Assembly (NCBI GenBank): GCA_947074205.1
Contig: CAMTOQ010000005.1
Coordinates: 44,672-108,671 of the forward strand
Origin: an uncultured Bacteroides sp.
GTDB taxonomy: Bacteria; Bacteroidota; Bacteroidia; Bacteroidales; Bacteroidaceae
Length of the DNA stretch: 64,000 bases
Reading direction: 5' to 3'
Shown here: positions 47,250 through 57,800 of the stretch, piece by piece
Layout of the letters: each line of letters starts with the position of its first letter
Position numbering within the stretch: the first letter of the stretch is position 1
Made by a program: the position numbers and the translations under genes
Notes under the pieces: model-generated
The model's input: only the letters and a program-made list of their open reading frames with translations
Databases searched by the model: none
Told to the model about the DNA's origin: nothing

Positions 47250-47689
47250 TAAATTATATTGTTAAAAGCTTTTTGAACTATGTCAATATCATTAAAACCG
47301 CGGAAGCCGCTAAAACCAACAGATAGCACCTCACCACTTGGAAGAGTTATAGGCTGACCTCCCTCCCAACCTATCAGATCGGGTTTGGAGATGCCGTAAA
47401 GTTCTTCATCAAACTCTCCACTGTAAAGTCGCTTCTCATACTCTCCTGTTGGCATATTGGTAATCCATACTTGAGAGGCTTTCTTCCATGCATTATTAAA
47501 GAAGTTTCTGCCTTTTATTTTATCTGTCCCCCAAATATGACCATACAAGTTGCCTTCTTTGTCAATGATACATATTGCAATATTGCCCTCTGCAAAAGCA
47601 TCCAAAGGATTGCTAGCATAAACTGGGGCTAGCTTCTCAATCTCGGCAAACAGATGTTGTATAGTTGTTTTCAATTCATCTTTATCCAT
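47249..47689 (-). CDS. GlcG/HbpS (DUF336) family protein
   Basis: This 146-residue protein has no signal peptide. The pattern NIAICIIDKEGNLYGHIWG in the first half, and the end GGQPITLPSGEVLSVGFSGFRGFNDIDIVQKAF, match the GlcG/HbpS fold family, some of whose members bind haem. Haem binding in this protein is not shown by sequence, and the family has no settled enzyme role. Its start lies 19 bases inside the end of the upstream GH2 gene and its stop overlaps the GH5 start, so it is tightly built into the mannan operon. It might be a cytosolic small-molecule binding or sensing protein; that is a guess. Confidence 0.72.
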   Translation of the reverse strand: MDKDELKTTIQHLFAEIEKLAPVYASNPLDAFAEGNIAICIIDKEGNLYGHIWGTDKIKGRNFFNNAWKKASQVWITNMPTGEYEKRLYSGEFDEELYGISKPDLIGWEGGQPITLPSGEVLSVGFSGFRGFNDIDIVQKAFNNII

Positions 47690-50655
47690 TTCTTTTCTGT
47701 ATTATAGGTTGAATATTCAAGTATTGGTTTCTCAGTCACATCAATATCAAATAGCTCTACACTCACTTTCTTACTTTCATTAGGTAGAAGCGTCACGTAG
47801 TTATCACTCCAGTAGCTAGGCAGTAGTTCACTCTTTGACTTCTCACCTACCACCTTTAAGGCAACCATATAGGCCAAACCGTCCTCATTATCTATTTCAA
47901 ACTCGTATTTAGTCTTTCCATCTTTCTTGGTCACCACACCTTGATTAATAGTGATGCTTGGAGCGGGAAGCTTATTGAACGCAGTGTAGTCGTTGTTTTG
48001 GTTGAGCCAATAGTAGTTGTCGGCCAAAACATTCTTAGAAGAATCGAGAATAGAGAGTTTCATGATGCTAGCCGCAATGGGTATATTTACAAGCGTTGCA
48101 ATCTTTATAACCTTATCTGACTGTATACTTATATGACTCTCGACCACTGTATCCACATAACCTGTTGCGATATCATAAATCTGAATCATTGCGACTAGGT
48201 TTTGGTAGTCGTTCTTAGTTAAATTGATAAGGCTAATGCTATTATCGTCTCTATTCCATTGCATAGACATTGGAGATGCTGCCTTCTTCGTACCATAATA
48301 CCCTGCATGAGCTTGTAGGTACCAATCGTAAATCTGCCACGTCATACTAGGCCAACTGGAGTTTGACTTCCAGAGCAAAATGCCGCTTGAGTTGTCCCAC
48401 AACTGACGGTTAATTGACTCAATACTTGCGCGATAGACATCATAGTTCACAAGCTGTGCTTTGTTCAAGTACTCTTCAAGTCCTTTTTGAAGATTTATTG
48501 TGTCGGTTGTGCCATAGTAGTCGGTAACAATCTTATGATAGGCCGAGAATTTTCTTGTATCTTCAGCAGGCCAATCATTTGCATCGTGATACGCCCAATT
48601 GGCATTGAGTGGAAAGAAACCCGGTAGTGACCCTTCGCCATAGCCGGGGATGAAGCGTCTTACACTCTCTACTACAGGAACCCCACTTGGTCCAATCTCA
48701 CTGCTGAACCCATTTAGCTTACGATGCAAGAAATATTGCTTGGGCTCCAATGTATGATAAGGGCCACCCCCATGAAGCCCATCACCATCCGATTGCTTCA
48801 AGTAGTGCCTAGAATCTCTATTGTCATATACAGCAAGTATCTCATCAACGATCATCTGTTCTCGAGGGTTAACACCTTCGTTGCCACCACACCAGATGAT
48901 TAAAGATGGATGGTTACGATATTTCTTCACTACTTCTGTGGTGATCTCTTTATAGAGCGACTGCTCGGGCTGATAACCTGGAGTATTCTTAAAAGTACCC
49001 CAGAAGTCATTAAGGAAGTCTTGCCATATCAGCACACCGTACTTATCTGCTGCCTCGTAAAGGGGCTTAGGAGCTACACCCGTTGGACCCCAAACACGAA
49101 GAATATTAAGATTAGCGTTCCTTGTCAGCAATATCTCCTTCTCATACCTTGAGACAGGCCAGTTGAGCATCATATCCATCACCCAATTGCCACCTTTCAG
49201 GTAGATTTCGCGACCATTAATCTTGTAAACTCGTTCGTTCGCACCAATATAGGTCTCTACTTTGCGAATACCAAAGTTCTCTATTACCTCTTCCAATATA
49301 TCTTCGTTGTCACTTCTCACCTCGATATTTAAGCTATAAAGGTGGGGCGTACCATAGTCATAAGGCCACCACAGCAGTGGATTCTTTATTCTAAGCCCTT
49401 TTATGTTCTTTTTATTCCAAGTAAAAGACTCTGTAGATTTCGCTTTACTCTGGAATGGTTGTTTGAATGAGAGGAAAAAGTTATCAGGACCAGCAATACT
49501 AACCTCTATAATTCCTTTAAACGGTCTATCAGATACATTTAGTAAATCAGCAGAAATGGTAATATCGGCAGAAGTCGTATCGGGTAATTGCAGGTTAGAA
49601 GAGATGTAGAGATTATCAAGCATAATAGAAGAAGAGCCTGAAAGAAAGACATCTTCGGTGATACCCATATCTCTGTCGCGCACTGCGGGCTGCCAATCCC
49701 AACCCATAGTGTCCCATTTGGTATAGTTCGTGCTTATCATGCCATCACCCATATTCTGACCCGGGTCGCCAAGTGGCGTGACAGGTTCAATGGCAGGCTT
49801 GCCAACAGGACTAGGCGGATAGATTAATACTGCAAGAGTGTTTTTCTTGTCTTTCAAAAGAAGGTCTGTTACATCAAATTTGTAAGCTCTTTCCATGCCT
49901 ACTGCAGTAGCCGTATCGGCTATCAATGTACCATTGAGCCAGATGTCAGCTTTGTAGTTAAGTTCCCCAAAATTCAACCAAATATTTTCCTGATTCAGCT
50001 GAGCAGGATACTCAAACTCTTTCCTATACCAATAGGGGCTACTCCAAGGGTTTACACCTTCGAGGTGGCTATATTGAAGAAGATTATACTCTTCGTTATA
50101 TTCATCATTAGAGTCGGGTATCAACATATTGTTCATACCAACATAGGGGTTGGGATAAATCCCATTGCGCACTAAGGCGGTCAATACGGTTGCTGGAACC
50201 GAGGTATGCGACCAATCGGTTACATCAATAGCAGCTTGCGAAATAGACTTACCATCGCTACCTGCTGTATACGATGAGTTGACATACCAATCATATCGCA
50301 ACAATGATGCGTTAGTTGGTAGATCAACCAATGGGGCATCATCAATAATAAAGTAGTCGGGAGATGAAACAATCGTCTTTTTACCTACAATTGCTTTTAT
50401 TTCCCATTTATGTTTCCCGAACGAAAGAGGAAACGTGGTATAACAAGTCTGTTCTGGCTGCAAGTCAGCCATTTTAATATCATCAATCCATAGCTCGAAG
50501 CTATCGCATTCTATTGCTTCCCAACAAAGAGTGGGCGTATTAGTGTTAATCAGCTGAGAATTGAACTCAGTAGTCAATTGTAAGCCAGTATTCTGACATG
50601 CAGTCAGAATAATTATAAAGGCTACTAGTGTAGTGGTTCTAAATATGTGCTTCAT
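47671..50655 (-). CDS. GH2 exo-beta-glycosidase lipoprotein (beta-mannosidase / exo-glucosaminidase branch)
   Basis: This 994-residue protein has a lipoprotein signal (ILTAC, Cys at 20), an extra N-terminal Fn3-like domain (about 30-105), then the GH2 series: jelly roll (about 110-340), Ig-like, TIM barrel (about 470-760) and C-terminal beta domains. Acid/base E593 lies in IWCGGNEGVNP and nucleophile E653 in GFSSEIGPSG. It belongs to the same GH2 branch as the enzyme at 42214-44727 but is longer, and its lipidation suggests another location. The long insert around 180-205 may shape its active site. Beta-mannosidase activity is likely from context; exo-glucosaminidase cannot be excluded. Confidence 0.88.
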   Translation of the reverse strand: MKHIFRTTTLVAFIIILTACQNTGLQLTTEFNSQLINTNTPTLCWEAIECDSFELWIDDIKMADLQPEQTCYTTFPLSFGKHKWEIKAIVGKKTIVSSPDYFIIDDAPLVDLPTNASLLRYDWYVNSSYTAGSDGKSISQAAIDVTDWSHTSVPATVLTALVRNGIYPNPYVGMNNMLIPDSNDEYNEEYNLLQYSHLEGVNPWSSPYWYRKEFEYPAQLNQENIWLNFGELNYKADIWLNGTLIADTATAVGMERAYKFDVTDLLLKDKKNTLAVLIYPPSPVGKPAIEPVTPLGDPGQNMGDGMISTNYTKWDTMGWDWQPAVRDRDMGITEDVFLSGSSSIMLDNLYISSNLQLPDTTSADITISADLLNVSDRPFKGIIEVSIAGPDNFFLSFKQPFQSKAKSTESFTWNKKNIKGLRIKNPLLWWPYDYGTPHLYSLNIEVRSDNEDILEEVIENFGIRKVETYIGANERVYKINGREIYLKGGNWVMDMMLNWPVSRYEKEILLTRNANLNILRVWGPTGVAPKPLYEAADKYGVLIWQDFLNDFWGTFKNTPGYQPEQSLYKEITTEVVKKYRNHPSLIIWCGGNEGVNPREQMIVDEILAVYDNRDSRHYLKQSDGDGLHGGGPYHTLEPKQYFLHRKLNGFSSEIGPSGVPVVESVRRFIPGYGEGSLPGFFPLNANWAYHDANDWPAEDTRKFSAYHKIVTDYYGTTDTINLQKGLEEYLNKAQLVNYDVYRASIESINRQLWDNSSGILLWKSNSSWPSMTWQIYDWYLQAHAGYYGTKKAASPMSMQWNRDDNSISLINLTKNDYQNLVAMIQIYDIATGYVDTVVESHISIQSDKVIKIATLVNIPIAASIMKLSILDSSKNVLADNYYWLNQNNDYTAFNKLPAPSITINQGVVTKKDGKTKYEFEIDNEDGLAYMVALKVVGEKSKSELLPSYWSDNYVTLLPNESKKVSVELFDIDVTEKPILEYSTYNTEKKWIKMN

Positions 50656-50671
50656 GGTATCTATTAGTTGG

Positions 50672-51373
50672 TTACTTCAATTCTTCAATCAATACAAAAT
50701 CCAGATAGGCTAAGTTAGCGCCATTATTGTACTTCAAGGTTAGTAGGTTTAAGCCAGGATGAGGCAAAACAACTTCGCCTATAGTGGCTTGTGTCCAGTT
50801 GTGCCAATTGCCCGTATCAATTGGAAGATGGAGCTGAGTAGCAAACTCGTTATTCAGCCACAACTCCGAAGAGTTATCTCTATTTCCATAAACTGTGATT
50901 ATCTTGTATTTGCCCGGTACCTTCACATCAACAGTATAGTTGGTCCATTCACCATCTTCTTGCCACCCGATGTAAAGTTGATTCACTTTAGGATCCACCT
51001 GATTGGGATGATTAAAGTCGGCCCAATCTTTTGTATAGGTGATATCTACTCCTTCGTTTTCTCTAAAGAAAGCAATATCAGCAGATACTCCCGGACGCCA
51101 ATGTCCCTCTGTACGATTCAATGCGGAACCTTCATTCTCTTGAGTCGTATCATGATAGGCCACACCCTCACCTCCTAGATCATAAAAAGCCAATTCGACT
51201 CTACCTGGTATCACTTGGCTTTGAGGACTAAAACTAGGGTCTATAAAAGGTTTTCCTTCATAATTGGGAGGGATCTGCGAGTAGGCATTGATACTCACTG
51301 TCATAACTGCAACCCAAAGAAGAATACAGCAATAGCACGAGATATTATAGATAAACAAATATGGAACTTTCAT
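50672..51373 (-). CDS. Secreted solo carbohydrate-binding protein (CBM6/35-like)
   Basis: This 233-residue protein has a signal peptide (about 1-32) and one beta-sandwich domain (about 55-230) of CBM6/CBM35 type. The phrases WQEDGEWTNYTVDVKVPGKYKI and YNNGANLAYLDFVLIEEL at the end are typical, including the tryptophan and asparagine that often contact sugar and calcium. No catalytic domain is attached. It may help hold mannan or partner with the GH2 enzyme encoded 16 bases downstream. It is the first gene after the hairpin at 51394-51429. Confidence 0.8.
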   Translation of the reverse strand: MKVPYLFIYNISCYCCILLWVAVMTVSINAYSQIPPNYEGKPFIDPSFSPQSQVIPGRVELAFYDLGGEGVAYHDTTQENEGSALNRTEGHWRPGVSADIAFFRENEGVDITYTKDWADFNHPNQVDPKVNQLYIGWQEDGEWTNYTVDVKVPGKYKIITVYGNRDNSSELWLNNEFATQLHLPIDTGNWHNWTQATIGEVVLPHPGLNLLTLKYNNGANLAYLDFVLIEELK

Positions 51374-51393
51374 TTTTGCGATGTTTTAAAAAT

Positions 51394-51429
51394 AAAGGCA
51401 TGAATGCTTGATTAGGCATTCATGCCTTT
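51394..51429 (-). terminator. Terminator or attenuator hairpin inside the mannan operon
   Basis: AAAGGCATGAATGC (51394-51407) pairs perfectly with GCATTCATGCCTTT (51416-51429) around an eight-base loop. On the minus strand it is followed by ATTTTTAAAA. It lies between the SusC-D-E genes and the enzyme genes, where a partial terminator would lower enzyme expression relative to the transport proteins. Confidence 0.82.
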
Positions 51430-51487
51430 CGAAAAAATTACCTTAAAAAAAACATAGACCTAAGAAAACAATTAATTAACTAAGACA

Positions 51488-53170
51488 TTACTGTAATTCA
51501 TCCGTATTTAGATTAGGATCCAAAGGCACTGTTGTGAAGACAAAGTAGTCGCAGCTGAAATCCATCGAGTCACCAGAGTAGTTACCTCCTAAGATTTGAA
51601 CAATAAAGTCAAACTCAGCTGTTGCATCCCAGCCAGAGAGATCACCCTCACCAGGAACAACTTTTATAGAGCGCCACTGCCATTCATTATTTGTTGGGTT
51701 CAGTTGATAATCATCACCATAGCCTTGTTGCTTAGTAAGATTCATCCAACCACTACCCATACAAGGTTGTATATATCCACCGAAGTTTCCGGAATTTACA
51801 AGGAAGTTAATCCAAACACCATTTTGGTATACTACAGGATCTAATGCTGGGCATTTAGTCTTTGCAATAACCTTCTTGCTCCAGTCTGTAGAACTTGGAC
51901 CTGAATAGTTAGCATAGAATCCACCTTGATTATAGCCTATATGTGCAGGATTGCTACCTGTAGGAACTATTTGGAATGATCCGGCATCATAAGAATCTAC
52001 ATCTTTTTCTGCATCCCAAGCTATTGTTGGATTAAGAGGACCATCGGTAATCATCACCATATCTACTGCGATATCGAAAGGAGCACCGTCGATGTTACCA
52101 CCTCTAAACTGTACGCCTATTCTATCGAGCTTACCTTTTACCAATGGGAATCCAAGCTCTTCAAGATCATAAGATCTCCATTCCCAGCCATCGGTAGTCG
52201 ATTTGTAGTCATCACCATAACCAAATGCACCTGTCAAGTGACGGTCTTGCTCGCCATTTTCACCATCTGTAAGGATTGGTTGAGCATAACCACTTACACC
52301 AAATGTATTGATAAGCATAGTGATGTGAGGTTTGTTGTAAGTAGAAAGGTCGAAACCGTTACCACCGTTATCGCTATAGATTTTACCATATGTTCCGTTC
52401 CAACCATTGCCGGCAGCCGAAGTTACTCTGAATGCTTTACCAAAGATACCATCAACTAATGTCATCTCAGCCTTAGCAGCATCACTACCATTTTCAAGAA
52501 CATACTTGCCTTCAAAATCAGCAATCATCAAAGTTTGTTTTGGCATATAGAAATCGGAAGCTTCAATTACATTGATTGCTGGCGAAACAGCCACTTCACC
52601 TGTTTTAGGAGTCACTTCGATTATTGCAGTACCTCCCACTGATAGTTCAGCGGCAGTAGTTGTAAAAGCTGCTTGCCCTGGAGTTGGAGAACCACTTGGA
52701 TCGACAACTGTACCATTCACCTTCACCTCCTTTATCAAGTCCATATTCTCACCCTTAATAGTAAAGGTTCTGCCCTTTTCAATAGCCGCTGGCCAATCTG
52801 TTACAGTGACAGGATAGAACTGAGGAGCTAGGTTCACTTCAGACTTAAACTCACGTTTGTACTTATTCATCAATGTCAATATACCAGGCTCTACCGAACG
52901 AGGCACTTTCACCACCATACGTACACCAGTCTCCTCAACCGAAACAACAGGGAAACGGTAGGCACCAATAGCAACTGTCGTCACCGTATTGAGGTTCTCG
53001 CCAGTTATTGTGATTTCATCATCAACAAATGGAGCTGCATCAGACACACTAGTCAACGAAGCCACAGGGAAGTTTATATCGTAAGTTTCAGAATAATCAT
53101 CATCCTTACAACTGTTCATCACTACACAAAAGAACGTGGCTAATAATATATATAAAGATTGTTTTTTCAT
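51488..53170 (-). CDS. SusE-like surface glycan-binding lipoprotein with IPT/TIG domains
   Basis: Starting at the ATG at 53170 (the seventh codon of the longest frame), the protein has about 560 residues, a lipoprotein signal (VVMNSC) and an acidic stretch DDDYSE right after the Cys, the surface-export pattern. Two IPT/TIG Ig-like domains (about 40-205) are followed by two related beta-sandwich-like regions (about 215-385 and 390-550), each with a GYGDDYK/GYGDDYQ and EWQWRS-like core. It sits directly after SusC and SusD, the slot of surface glycan-binding proteins. It probably binds mannan at the cell surface, with aromatic-rich tips doing the binding. No enzymatic residues are seen. Confidence 0.84.
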   Translation of the reverse strand: MKKQSLYILLATFFCVVMNSCKDDDYSETYDINFPVASLTSVSDAAPFVDDEITITGENLNTVTTVAIGAYRFPVVSVEETGVRMVVKVPRSVEPGILTLMNKYKREFKSEVNLAPQFYPVTVTDWPAAIEKGRTFTIKGENMDLIKEVKVNGTVVDPSGSPTPGQAAFTTTAAELSVGGTAIIEVTPKTGEVAVSPAINVIEASDFYMPKQTLMIADFEGKYVLENGSDAAKAEMTLVDGIFGKAFRVTSAAGNGWNGTYGKIYSDNGGNGFDLSTYNKPHITMLINTFGVSGYAQPILTDGENGEQDRHLTGAFGYGDDYKSTTDGWEWRSYDLEELGFPLVKGKLDRIGVQFRGGNIDGAPFDIAVDMVMITDGPLNPTIAWDAEKDVDSYDAGSFQIVPTGSNPAHIGYNQGGFYANYSGPSSTDWSKKVIAKTKCPALDPVVYQNGVWINFLVNSGNFGGYIQPCMGSGWMNLTKQQGYGDDYQLNPTNNEWQWRSIKVVPGEGDLSGWDATAEFDFIVQILGGNYSGDSMDFSCDYFVFTTVPLDPNLNTDELQ

Positions 53171-53192
53171 AATCATAATAATTATCAATTAA

Positions 53193-54893
53193 TTAATAGC
53201 CAGGATTTTGTTCCAATCCCCATGCTTGAACTTCAGTAAGTGGAAGAGGCAATACATATACTTTATTCCCATTAGGTCCGTCAAGACACTTCTTTTCCAA
53301 GTTGGCTCTAATACCTGTGAAGTATCGGTTTACCTCAGCACGATAAGTATCACCATATTTTTGGCCAGGAGCTCTCGACTCTTCTTTCTCTCTAGACATT
53401 GCATCTAGGAAACGACCTGTGCGTACTAAGTCGTAGAAGCGAAGTTGTTCTTGTGCCAACTCTACACGTCTCTCCTGCCAAACAGCATTGATTAGAGCTT
53501 GACCACTTACGCTAGAACCTATGTTAGGTAGAAGATTCTTGGTATCTGCAGGAGCAGCCGAATAATCCATCTTACCTTCTGTGTAACCCATACAGTAAGT
53601 ACTATTTCTTGCGCGAGTACGAACTTCATTCAATTTATCGCGAGCCTCAGATTCCTTAGAAAGATAGCAAGAAGCTTCTGCGTGCATTAATAATACATCT
53701 GCGTAACGTATAACTTTGTAGTTGCGTTCAGATGCCTTTGACAAAGCAGGCTTAACTGGCAAAGCTGCCTTTCTACTCAACCAATCCGATCCTTGTTCCA
53801 ATCGGTCGTAAGCTTTCTTCTCACCATAAAGGATACCATCATTGAAGTTTTCTCCGTACACTGTACACGATAGTCGTGGGTCACCCTCTTCGAATGAGTC
53901 TACAAGATCGGCAGTAGGATTATTGAATCCCCAACCCGAATCATCTTTACGGTTGCCTTGGAAATTGAACATATTTGTACCAATTGCGCCTGGAGCTAAA
54001 TCTGTGGCACCTACAGCAAATTGAACTTCGAATACTGCCTCTGAAGAGTTCTTATTCTCTGTTTCGAGTAGCTTAGCATAGTTATCAAGCAGTTTATATT
54101 CACCCGATGCAATTACAGCATTCGTCAAATCGTACACTTGCTGCCAACCCACTGTTTGGTTATCTTTATCTGTACCAATCTGGAACATATAGATTCTAGC
54201 TAGTAAAGCTCTAGCAGCACCTTTAGTAGCGCGTCCCATCTCAGTAGCAGCATAGCCGCTCTTCTCGGGCAACAGGTTGATTGCTTCTTTCAAATCTGCT
54301 GCAATCTGAGCATAAACTTCATTAACAGAGCTACGTTGAGTAGATCCAAATTGAGAAGGTTGCACAGAAGCTGTGAAGAGTGGAATTGGACCATACATTC
54401 TAACCAAATACCAGTTGAAATAACCTCTAAGGAAGAGAGCTTCACCCATAAGGCGATTTCTTAGTCCTTCGTCCCAGGTAGCCTTACTTAAACCTTCAAT
54501 GGCATAGTTGGCACGCGATACACCCCAAAAGCCATGGATCCAGAAAGCACCAGCTTGAGCATCAGAAGGCGTTGCCGTACCACCGGCAAGTTGCAACAAA
54601 GTATTAAAGTCGGCATCGTTACTACCCTTTTCTGAGTCATCCGAAATTAAATCACCAATAAAGAACTCATGGTGATGGGCCATCCATTGTCCGTCTGGTC
54701 CGGCACCTTCGTCTAGCTGAAGCATATCGTAGATACCGTTTACTGCATACACTCCGTTATCAGGAGAGTTAAAGAAGTTTGCGCTATTCTCTGAACCTTG
54801 CGGACTCAGATCGAGGAAGTCATTACAAGCTGTAAATACAATACAGCAAGCTACTGTTAGTATGGTATAAATATTATTTTTCATAAAATTCAT
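53193..54893 (-). CDS. SusD/RagB family glycan-binding lipoprotein (pair 1)
   Basis: This 566-residue protein has a lipoprotein signal (VFTAC, lipidated Cys at 23) followed by NDFLDLSPQG, a near-universal SusD start. The C-terminal part has AVWQERRVELAQEQLRFYDLVRTGRF and PLPLTEVQAWGLEQNPGY, further hallmarks. It should sit on its SusC partner, encoded 5 bases upstream, as the lid of the import complex. Internal ATG at codon 4 is an equally good start. Specificity for mannan is inferred from the enzymes downstream. Confidence 0.95.
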   Translation of the reverse strand: MNFMKNNIYTILTVACCIVFTACNDFLDLSPQGSENSANFFNSPDNGVYAVNGIYDMLQLDEGAGPDGQWMAHHHEFFIGDLISDDSEKGSNDADFNTLLQLAGGTATPSDAQAGAFWIHGFWGVSRANYAIEGLSKATWDEGLRNRLMGEALFLRGYFNWYLVRMYGPIPLFTASVQPSQFGSTQRSSVNEVYAQIAADLKEAINLLPEKSGYAATEMGRATKGAARALLARIYMFQIGTDKDNQTVGWQQVYDLTNAVIASGEYKLLDNYAKLLETENKNSSEAVFEVQFAVGATDLAPGAIGTNMFNFQGNRKDDSGWGFNNPTADLVDSFEEGDPRLSCTVYGENFNDGILYGEKKAYDRLEQGSDWLSRKAALPVKPALSKASERNYKVIRYADVLLMHAEASCYLSKESEARDKLNEVRTRARNSTYCMGYTEGKMDYSAAPADTKNLLPNIGSSVSGQALINAVWQERRVELAQEQLRFYDLVRTGRFLDAMSREKEESRAPGQKYGDTYRAEVNRYFTGIRANLEKKCLDGPNGNKVYVLPLPLTEVQAWGLEQNPGY

Positions 54894-54898
54894 AGGTA

Positions 54899-57800
54899 TT
54901 AGAATGTAATATTAAGACCAAAAGAGTAAGTTCTTGGCTGTGGATAGTTCACCATATCTACCCCGTAATATAGAGGGTTGCCGTACAAACCAAACACTTC
55001 AGGGTCAAGACCGCTATACTTTGTGAAAGTATGTAGGTTATCTATTGCCGCATAGACTCTCAAATCCTTGATACCGGCCTTCATTGTCCATCTTCTAGGC
55101 AGTGTATATCCTAGCTGAATTTGCTTGATACGCAAGTAAGAACCATTTTCTACAAGACGATCAGAGAATGTTTCATCATTCTTGTTAGGATCGGACTTAG
55201 TCAAACGAGGAAGATTACCTTCAGGATTTGTAGCCGACCAGTGATTTAGTGCCATATCGCGACTGATATTTGTCTCAAACATACGCGATGAATAAAGTGA
55301 CTGATACATTGAATTTACTATCTCGTTACCTATTGAATAATTCATGAATAATGTAAAGTCGAAATTCTTATATCCTAAGCTTAAGTTAAAACCTCCTGTA
55401 AAGTCAGGAGAAGCACTACCTAAATATGTCATATCATCTTCGGTGATTGCACCATCACCATTTCTATCAATATACATCACATCACCAAGTTCGGGACGCA
55501 CACCACCTTGTCCTACAATAGGAGCTCCATCGGCTGTTACATAAGCATCCAAGTCTGCTTGAGATTTAAAGATACCACCTGTCTTATAGCCATAGAAATA
55601 GGCTATTTCTTTACCTTCTTCAGTCTTTGTGGTACTACCCATACGACCTACTCCGCCCGAACGGATTGGATCACCACCAGCCAAACTTGTCACTCTATTC
55701 TTCAACCAAGTGATGTTAAAACCTACGTTGTAGTTGAGCTGACCAATAACGTCACGGTAGTTGATTGTCAATTCCACCCCTTCATTCTTCATTGTACCGG
55801 CATTCACACTTGGGCGTTGTTTTCCGGCATAAGTTGGTATTGGGCGACTCAAAATCATATCTTTAGTCTTACGCACAAAGTAGTCGATGCTACCATTCAA
55901 CTTGTTGTCAAAGAAGCCATAGTCAATACCCACATTATATTGTTCGGCAGACTCCCAAGTCAACTCTTCGTTGGCCAATTTCTGTTGTACCGAACCGGCA
56001 ACAGGCAAACCATTGAATGCGTAAGTATAACCACCTACTACACTTGACACATAGTCGAAATCACCGGCACTACCTTGGTTACCTACCTTACCCCAACCTG
56101 CTCTAAGCTTCAATTGAGACAAAGTTTCTTTCACCGACTCCATAAAGTTTTCGTTGGCAATGTTCCAACCTCCGGAGAATGATGGGAACCAACCCCAACG
56201 ATTCTTCTCCATAAAACGAGAAGTACCATCGTAACGCACAGTAGCTGTAAGCAAGTATCTATTGTTCCACGAGAAGTTAGATCTGAAGAAGTAAGAAGCT
56301 AGACGATTCTGTCCCTTGCCACCACCTAAGTCGAACTTAACGGCATCTTTGTGCGCACCAAGATACTGAAGGTCGGCATCTTCGGGAACATCGTAACCTT
56401 TAGCCCAAATATCAGAACCTTGATAAGACTGCAACTCAATACCTAGAGTGGCATTAACATTCAATTTGCCAAACGAGCCGTTATAAGAGAAGTAGTCAGT
56501 ATTTACCCATGTATCACCATTGTATCTTTTTTGATATAAAGTCTGCTCATCATTCTTTTGTACAGCTGTGATGTAATATAGAGGACTGAACTCTTTGTAA
56601 TCATTAAATGTATAGACACGACCATACTGTGCACGGAAAGAGAGACCTTTCACGAACAAGTCGTCAATTTGCAAATAGAAGTTACCGATAAAGCGGTGAT
56701 CTCTAGTCGATTTATATTTATCTTGCCAAATAGCAAGAGCAGGATTCTTCTGAGATGGTGAATAGTAGTTTTCGCCATAGAAGCCAGTATAGCTATCCCA
56801 TGCAGCCGAGATTGGATCTGTACGTAAAGCACCTGGTATGGCACCTGCATAGAAGTCTGAGTCTTGATTGCCCGGACGTTTGTACCACACATAATTCATG
56901 TTCAAACCCAGTTGCACATTCTTAAACAACTTATAGGTATTGTTAGAGTGGAACATAAACTTCTGCATTTCAGAGCCTTTTACCACACCTTGCTCGTCAG
57001 AATAAGTCACACCGTGGCTATAATTGTAGTTATCACCCGAACCTTGAACGCTAACATTGTAGCGTTGGCTAAATGCCAAGCGAGTGATTTCGTCTTGCCA
57101 ATCGGTACCTTTAAGGTAGTTGCCGCCTTTCTCGCTATCCAACACATATTGCACCAATGGATGAGCTGAAGCAAACTCAGCATCATCAGATGCAGACTGC
57201 ACTTCGCGCCATGCGTTTGCAAACTGTGTAGCATCGGCAAGTTTAAGTGTTTTAGCCATTTGCGAGATACCTAAGTAAGCATTCGCATTGATTTCCATCT
57301 TCGAACCAGAAGTTCCCGATTTGGTCTTTACCAAGATTACACCATTGGCACCACGCGAACCGTAGATTGCAGTGGCCGAAGCGTCCTTCAATACCTCCAT
57401 ACTTTCTATATCAGTTGGAGATAAGTGACTAATGTCACCAACTGGAAAACCATCTACTACATATAGAGGATCGGAGTTGTTGATGGTACCGATACCACGG
57501 ATACGAATAGTGGCACCCGAGCCGGGATTACCAGAGTTAGAAATTACATTTACCCCAGCCAATCGGCCTTGCATGGCTTGTGCCGCGTCAAGAGTAGAAG
57601 TCTTTTTCAATTCGGCCACATCCACTTTGCCCACACTACCGGTCAAGTCGCTTTTGCGCATTACACCATAGCCAACAACCACAACTTCGTCCAAAGCCTT
57701 AGAGTCTTCTTGTAGTTTAATTGTATAGTTTGTTTTGCCGGCTACCACTGCAACCTCTTGTGTTTTAAAGCCAATATAAGAGATGACCAATTTAGAGTTA

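Noticed and set aside
55508..56047. A 179-codon open frame on the plus strand
   Set aside because: It lies wholly opposite the first SusC gene and its product is a low-quality mix of Thr, Ile and Cys typical of antisense frames.
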